Shown: positions 60,725 through 64,000 of the stretch, piece by piece | Numbering within the stretch: the stretch's first letter is position 1 | Layout: every line of letters begins with the position of its first letter | Made by a program: the position numbers and the translations under genes | The notes under the pieces: model-generated | What the model was told of the DNA's origin: nothing | Databases searched by the model: none | What the model saw: only the letters and a program-made list of their open reading frames with translations | NCBI GenBank assembly: GCA_020851555.1 | Contig: JADZCM010000054.1 | Coordinates: 1-64,000 of the forward strand | Source of the DNA: Bryobacterales bacterium | GTDB taxonomy: Bacteria; Acidobacteriota; Terriglobia; Bryobacterales; Bryobacteraceae | Length of the DNA stretch: 64,000 bases | Direction: 5' to 3'

Positions 60725-61452
60725 TACGGGGCCAGTTGGAACGATTCCCCGAGGTAGATCTGCTTCACCTCCGGGTCGCGGCCGAGGGCCTCCGGGCTGC
60801 CGGCCCGGAAGATCCTGCCGTTGTGGATGATATAAGCCCGGTCGGTGACGGCCAGGGTCTCCCGGACGTTGTGGTCGGTGACCAGGATGCCGATGCCCGT
60901 GCGTTTCAGGTCGAAGATGATCTTCTGGAGTTCCAGCACCTGAATGGGGTCGATCCCGGAGAACGGCTCATCCAGCAGAAGGAACTTCGGCTCGATCACG
61001 AGCGACCGGGCAATCTCCACGCGGCGGCGCTCGCCGCCGGACAGGGTGTAGCTCTTGCTGCTGCGGACTTTCTCCAGGCCCAGTTGTTCGATCAGCAGGT
61101 GCATGCGCTCGCGCCGTTCACGGCCGCTCAGCCGGACGGTCTCCAGGATGGCCATCAAGTTCTCCTCCACCGTGAGCTTCCTGAAAACGGATGGTTCCTG
61201 CGGCAGGTAACTGATGCCCTTGCGGGCCCGCTGGTACATAGGAAGCGTCGTGATCTCCTCCTCATCCAGCAGGACGCTGCCCGAATCCGGACTGATCAAG
61301 CCGACGACGATGTGAAATGAAGTCGTCTTGCCGGCGCCGTTGGGGCCCAACAAACCCACCACCTCGCCCTGTTCCACGAGCAAGGACAGTCCGTCCACGA
61401 CCTTGCGCCGGTCGAAGGACTTGGAGATCTCACACGCCCGGAGCTTCTTCAT
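60724..61452 (-). CDS. lptB: LPS export ABC transporter ATPase LptB
   Basis: Powers extraction of lipopolysaccharide from the inner membrane with LptFG. 242 aa. Seen: Walker [21 protein letters not shown]-loop [22 protein letters not shown], signature [16 protein letters not shown], Walker [17 protein letters not shown], switch His [10 protein letters not shown], then [20 protein letters not shown], specific for LptB. Lies 4 nt after the LptC/LptA-like gene. LptF/G are not in the window. Confidence 0.95.
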   Translation of the reverse strand: MKKLRACEISKSFDRRKVVDGLSLLVEQGEVVGLLGPNGAGKTTSFHIVVGLISPDSGSVLLDEEEITTLPMYQRARKGISYLPQEPSVFRKLTVEENLMAILETVRLSGRERRERMHLLIEQLGLEKVRSSKSYTLSGGERRRVEIARSLVIEPKFLLLDEPFSGIDPIQVLELQKIIFDLKRTGIGILVTDHNVRETLAVTDRAYIIHNGRIFRAGSPEALGRDPEVKQIYLGESFQLAP

Positions 61453-61456
61453 GGCT

Positions 61457-63700
61457 TCATTTCAGGCGGATCACGCTGGAGGCCGGCTGGGTGTCGCGGC
61501 CATCGACCAGCAGCCTATCATCGTCCGCGAACCAGGTCAATTGCGCTCCGCGCGTGGATCCACGCAGGCTGTCGGTGAACTCGGGCCGGCCGCCGGACAG
61601 CACTATCTTGCCCTGCGCCACGACGTACTCGGCGTGCTCGGCGCGTCCCAGGCGCGTCCGGCCGGGCGCGGCCTGCGCAATGCGGACATCGCCGTCGGCG
61701 TATGCTTTTTCGAGTTCGGAAGAGCCAGCTCCGGCGGCGAAGATCCCCCGCAGATCAGCCGCCGACACGGTCATGCCGGCGCGGACCATGTCGGCTCCAC
61801 CCCGGTACTCCGCGGTCCTGGTCTTGTCGGCATAGTACAGCTCAGGAGCCCTAACGAGGGTAAAGACCGGAACTGCTCCGCGTTTCTTTGCCGCGTCGGA
61901 CTGTTCCACAAAGCGGCTACGGACGTTGCCCCGAGCCACGAGCGTGCGCTCCCCGCGGTCGATCTCCACCCAATCCGCTTCGATCCGGTTACCCGCCTGC
62001 CAGACCACGACGCCGCCCTCGTAACGGGCGCGCCGGCCTCCCGCCGTCAGGAACATACGGGCGGACCTGGCGTGGAGAGGATCGCCCTGGGAGAGCACGG
62101 CGCTGGGCTTGCTGTCCGGTTCCGGCTCGCGAGTGGAAGCCACGCTGCCCTCCGCGGAGACGTCGCCGGAACTCTGATCCATGACGATCTTGTCCGCCGC
62201 GAGCGATCCCGCGGCGTCCCAGATTCGCGCGCTTTCGCTGAGGGTGACGAGGTTCTCCCTGGTCTGGGAAACGGCGCGGCCGGCACGCCCCCGGCGGTCA
62301 CCCTCTTCGTAGCGGAAGTCTCCCCACTGCTCGAGGCGGAGGAGTTCGCTACGTTCGGGATCGAACTCAGCCTTGAGGTCGCGGCTCCAGGTGAGCATGG
62401 GTGGAGGCGCGGGGCCACGGGACGGACGAGGCCGTTCGGTGCGGGTAGAGGCGCGGGTAGCCTCAAGGCCGCGAATGTGGTTGCCCTGGGCGTAGGTCAC
62501 GAAGATCCGGTCAGCCTCCAGGCGCCGGAGCCCCTGGCCGGGCTGGCTGGGCAGAAATTCAATGACTCCCGGCGCGCCGGTCCTCACGTCGCTGATCTCA
62601 CGGCCATCGGGCCCCATGGACAACTCGATGACGTCACTGTGAAGGGTGCGAACGGGTGGCCGGGGAGGTTTCAGAGACGGAGCCGGCAAGGATTCCACGA
62701 CGGCGCCGCCCCTAGCAACCGCGCGGCGGAGACGGCTGGCGCCGCCGGCGAGGTCGAAGTCAAGATCCATGTGGGCGGCGGTGACAGAGGTGCGGGAGGA
62801 CTTCTGGACGGAGGCCAGGCGCGCGTTCCGATCGGCAGCGATTCTCTCCACTTCGCCGCCCGCGCCGAATTCGATGAAGATCTGGCCGGCGGCGTACTCC
62901 ACCTGACGGTCCGCTTCAGGACGGTCCGTCCCGCGCGCCTCAAAAGCCTCGATGCGGCTGATGTCTCCCTCTTTGAGCCAGAGGACGCCCTTTCCGCCCT
63001 CCACGGCCATCTCTCCACGCTTGAGGCGGTACCACGGGCCGACGAGGATGGCGGAGTCTCTCTCTTTGTAAATGAGTTCTCCGGTCTCGACGGTGAGCGG
63101 TTCAGCCTTGGCGCCGCTACGTCTATAGGTGAGGACGGCTTGGGAGCGGAGATGCAACTCACGGTACTCGGGTTCGTAGGCGGCACCCACGGACCTGCCT
63201 TCTCCGTGTTCAAAGCGGAAGGCTGTCGGGCGGTCAGTGGATGCGCGCCCCGTCTTGCTCTCGTACTTCAGGCCTGAGGTCCTGATGAAAACGCGCTGCG
63301 CGCCCGGCTCATCTCCGGCAGACTCTCCAGTGGTGATCTCGACCTCGCCGCCGGCGTAGAAGCTGCTATCCTCCGTGTCGAACTCCGCGTTGGCGGTCCT
63401 GATGCGGTCGAAGGTTGCGCCGTCGGCGGCGAAGACCTTGACCTCGACGTCTTCCAGATAAAGGCGTGACGGACTCTTAAGCTGGCTGAAGCGTTTGGCA
63501 CAGACTTCAGCCACGGTCCGGTTGCCCTCGGTCTGCGACCAGCACAGGTCGCGATGCACAGCGCTGGTTTCCGACGGCAGCGCCGTGGGGACGGGCGGCG
63601 CACTGCTCTGCTGGCGCGCCTTCGAACGTAGGTGCACACCTGCCACCACTGCAATGACGGCGACGATCACCACCAGAAGGAGCGGGCCCAAGCGCCGCAT
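61457..63700 (-). CDS. LptC-LptA-like fusion protein (LPS bridge component)
   Basis: 747 aa. N-terminal single anchor ([21 protein letters not shown]), an LptC-like beta-jellyroll start ([41 protein letters not shown]), then an extended series of OstA/LptA-like beta repeats to the C-terminus ([60 protein letters not shown]). Far larger than separate LptA or LptC (about 190 aa each), so it may provide the whole periplasmic bridge in one chain. Start ATG 63700 (GTG 63709 is alternative). Directly upstream of lptB, which fixes the LPS-export role. Confidence 0.8.
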   Translation of the reverse strand: MRRLGPLLLVVIVAVIAVVAGVHLRSKARQQSSAPPVPTALPSETSAVHRDLCWSQTEGNRTVAEVCAKRFSQLKSPSRLYLEDVEVKVFAADGATFDRIRTANAEFDTEDSSFYAGGEVEITTGESAGDEPGAQRVFIRTSGLKYESKTGRASTDRPTAFRFEHGEGRSVGAAYEPEYRELHLRSQAVLTYRRSGAKAEPLTVETGELIYKERDSAILVGPWYRLKRGEMAVEGGKGVLWLKEGDISRIEAFEARGTDRPEADRQVEYAAGQIFIEFGAGGEVERIAADRNARLASVQKSSRTSVTAAHMDLDFDLAGGASRLRRAVARGGAVVESLPAPSLKPPRPPVRTLHSDVIELSMGPDGREISDVRTGAPGVIEFLPSQPGQGLRRLEADRIFVTYAQGNHIRGLEATRASTRTERPRPSRGPAPPPMLTWSRDLKAEFDPERSELLRLEQWGDFRYEEGDRRGRAGRAVSQTRENLVTLSESARIWDAAGSLAADKIVMDQSSGDVSAEGSVASTREPEPDSKPSAVLSQGDPLHARSARMFLTAGGRRARYEGGVVVWQAGNRIEADWVEIDRGERTLVARGNVRSRFVEQSDAAKKRGAVPVFTLVRAPELYYADKTRTAEYRGGADMVRAGMTVSAADLRGIFAAGAGSSELEKAYADGDVRIAQAAPGRTRLGRAEHAEYVVAQGKIVLSGGRPEFTDSLRGSTRGAQLTWFADDDRLLVDGRDTQPASSVIRLK

Positions 63701-63913
63701 GGAAACCACAGCTTACCAAATCGGTGACGCGGGGGCAGTCACAGGCCGCTCCACAGCAATAACCAGTTTTGTTTGTGTAGGTTAACGCCGCGGCTCAGGC
63801 CGAGCTCATAGATGGCGGTGCTAGCTTGTGGGCAGAGGACCTGGACTCGATGTTCCAGACAAGAGGAGCAAGCTCAGCGCATTTCGCCGTTCTGGACACG
63901 TGGAGGAACTGGG

Positions 63914-64000
63914 ATGGGCAACCTGAAAGAGACCGGCAAACCGAAGCCGGCGGGGCAGGCTGCGAAGAAGGGAAGACAACAGAAAGGGCGCAAGCCGTCC
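63914..64000 (+). CDS. Truncated basic ORF at window edge
   Basis: 29 codons visible, running off the right edge. ATG 63914 has GGAGGA 8 nt upstream. The protein is Lys/Arg-rich (MGNLKETGKPKPAGQAAKKG, then RQQKGRKPS), suggesting nucleic acid binding or a disordered tail. Divergent from the lptC/lptA-like gene across a 213-nt spacer (63701-63913) in which no site is recognised. Not identifiable from this fragment. Confidence 0.55.
   Translation, partial: MGNLKETGKPKPAGQAAKKGRQQKGRKPS

Overview
The window reads as a chromosomal segment of a GC-rich, didermic, menaquinone-using bacterium, most likely an Acidobacteriota of the Bryobacterales/Solibacter type. This is an inference from gene content: a very large TonB-dependent receptor with an N-terminal carboxypeptidase-regulatory-like domain, an Omp85-SurA-TamB block, Lpt lipopolysaccharide export genes, a futalosine-route menaquinone gene, and almost no mobile DNA. 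No rRNA, tRNA, CRISPR array or insertion sequence was found.

Layout. 1-4973: replication start region, with dnaA, dnaN and gyrB (running off the left edge) all on the minus strand, no recF between dnaN and gyrB, and DnaA-box-like sites on both sides of dnaA. 4974-15836: housekeeping genes (infC, HNH nuclease, comF, an MqnD-like gene, HEAT protein, a small protein, MerR regulator, C-terminal processing protease, tyrS-folP, fpg, an exported unknown). 15846-18034: an overlapping two-gene accessory cassette, AlbA_2/Schlafen-type ATP-binding protein plus ParA-type ATPase, with visibly lower GC than its flanks. 18045-26218: a tightly overlapped minus-strand glycan operon (rfbA-type nucleotidyltransferase, three GT4 glycosyltransferases, a DUF3108 protein, a GT4-methyltransferase fusion, and an ABC-2 polysaccharide export permease with a sugar-binding-like N-terminus). 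26291-33757: GT39-like membrane protein, cupin, TonB-dependent receptor, and an M2 peptidase homologue that has lost its zinc motif. 33773-42000: outer-membrane assembly operon (Omp85, SurA-like, TamB, Pcm). 42049-52789: zinc-ribbon membrane protein, EamA transporter, sugar kinase, comEC, DUF2007, proS, rpiB-glyA-GT4, methyltransferase. 52838-54395: a phage-like regulatory pair, a CI/LexA-like repressor facing a cysteine-rich protein with a sigma-region-4-like HTH across an AT-rich intergenic region with palindromes. 54396-64000: tadA, SDR and rhamnose mutarotase, htpX, rlmI, membrane pyrophosphatase, lptB, an LptC/LptA fusion, and a truncated basic ORF at the right edge.

Two general features of gene expression are visible. 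Genes in operons commonly overlap by ATGA, GTGA or TGATG. Many first genes have a -10 hexamer only 5-8 nt before the start codon and no Shine-Dalgarno sequence, which implies leaderless or nearly leaderless mRNAs. The observations most worth following up are the AlbA_2-ParA cassette, the repressor/HTH pair, the zinc-less M2 lipoprotein, the sugar-binding-domain/permease fusion, and the glycosyltransferase that seems to need an ATT start codon.
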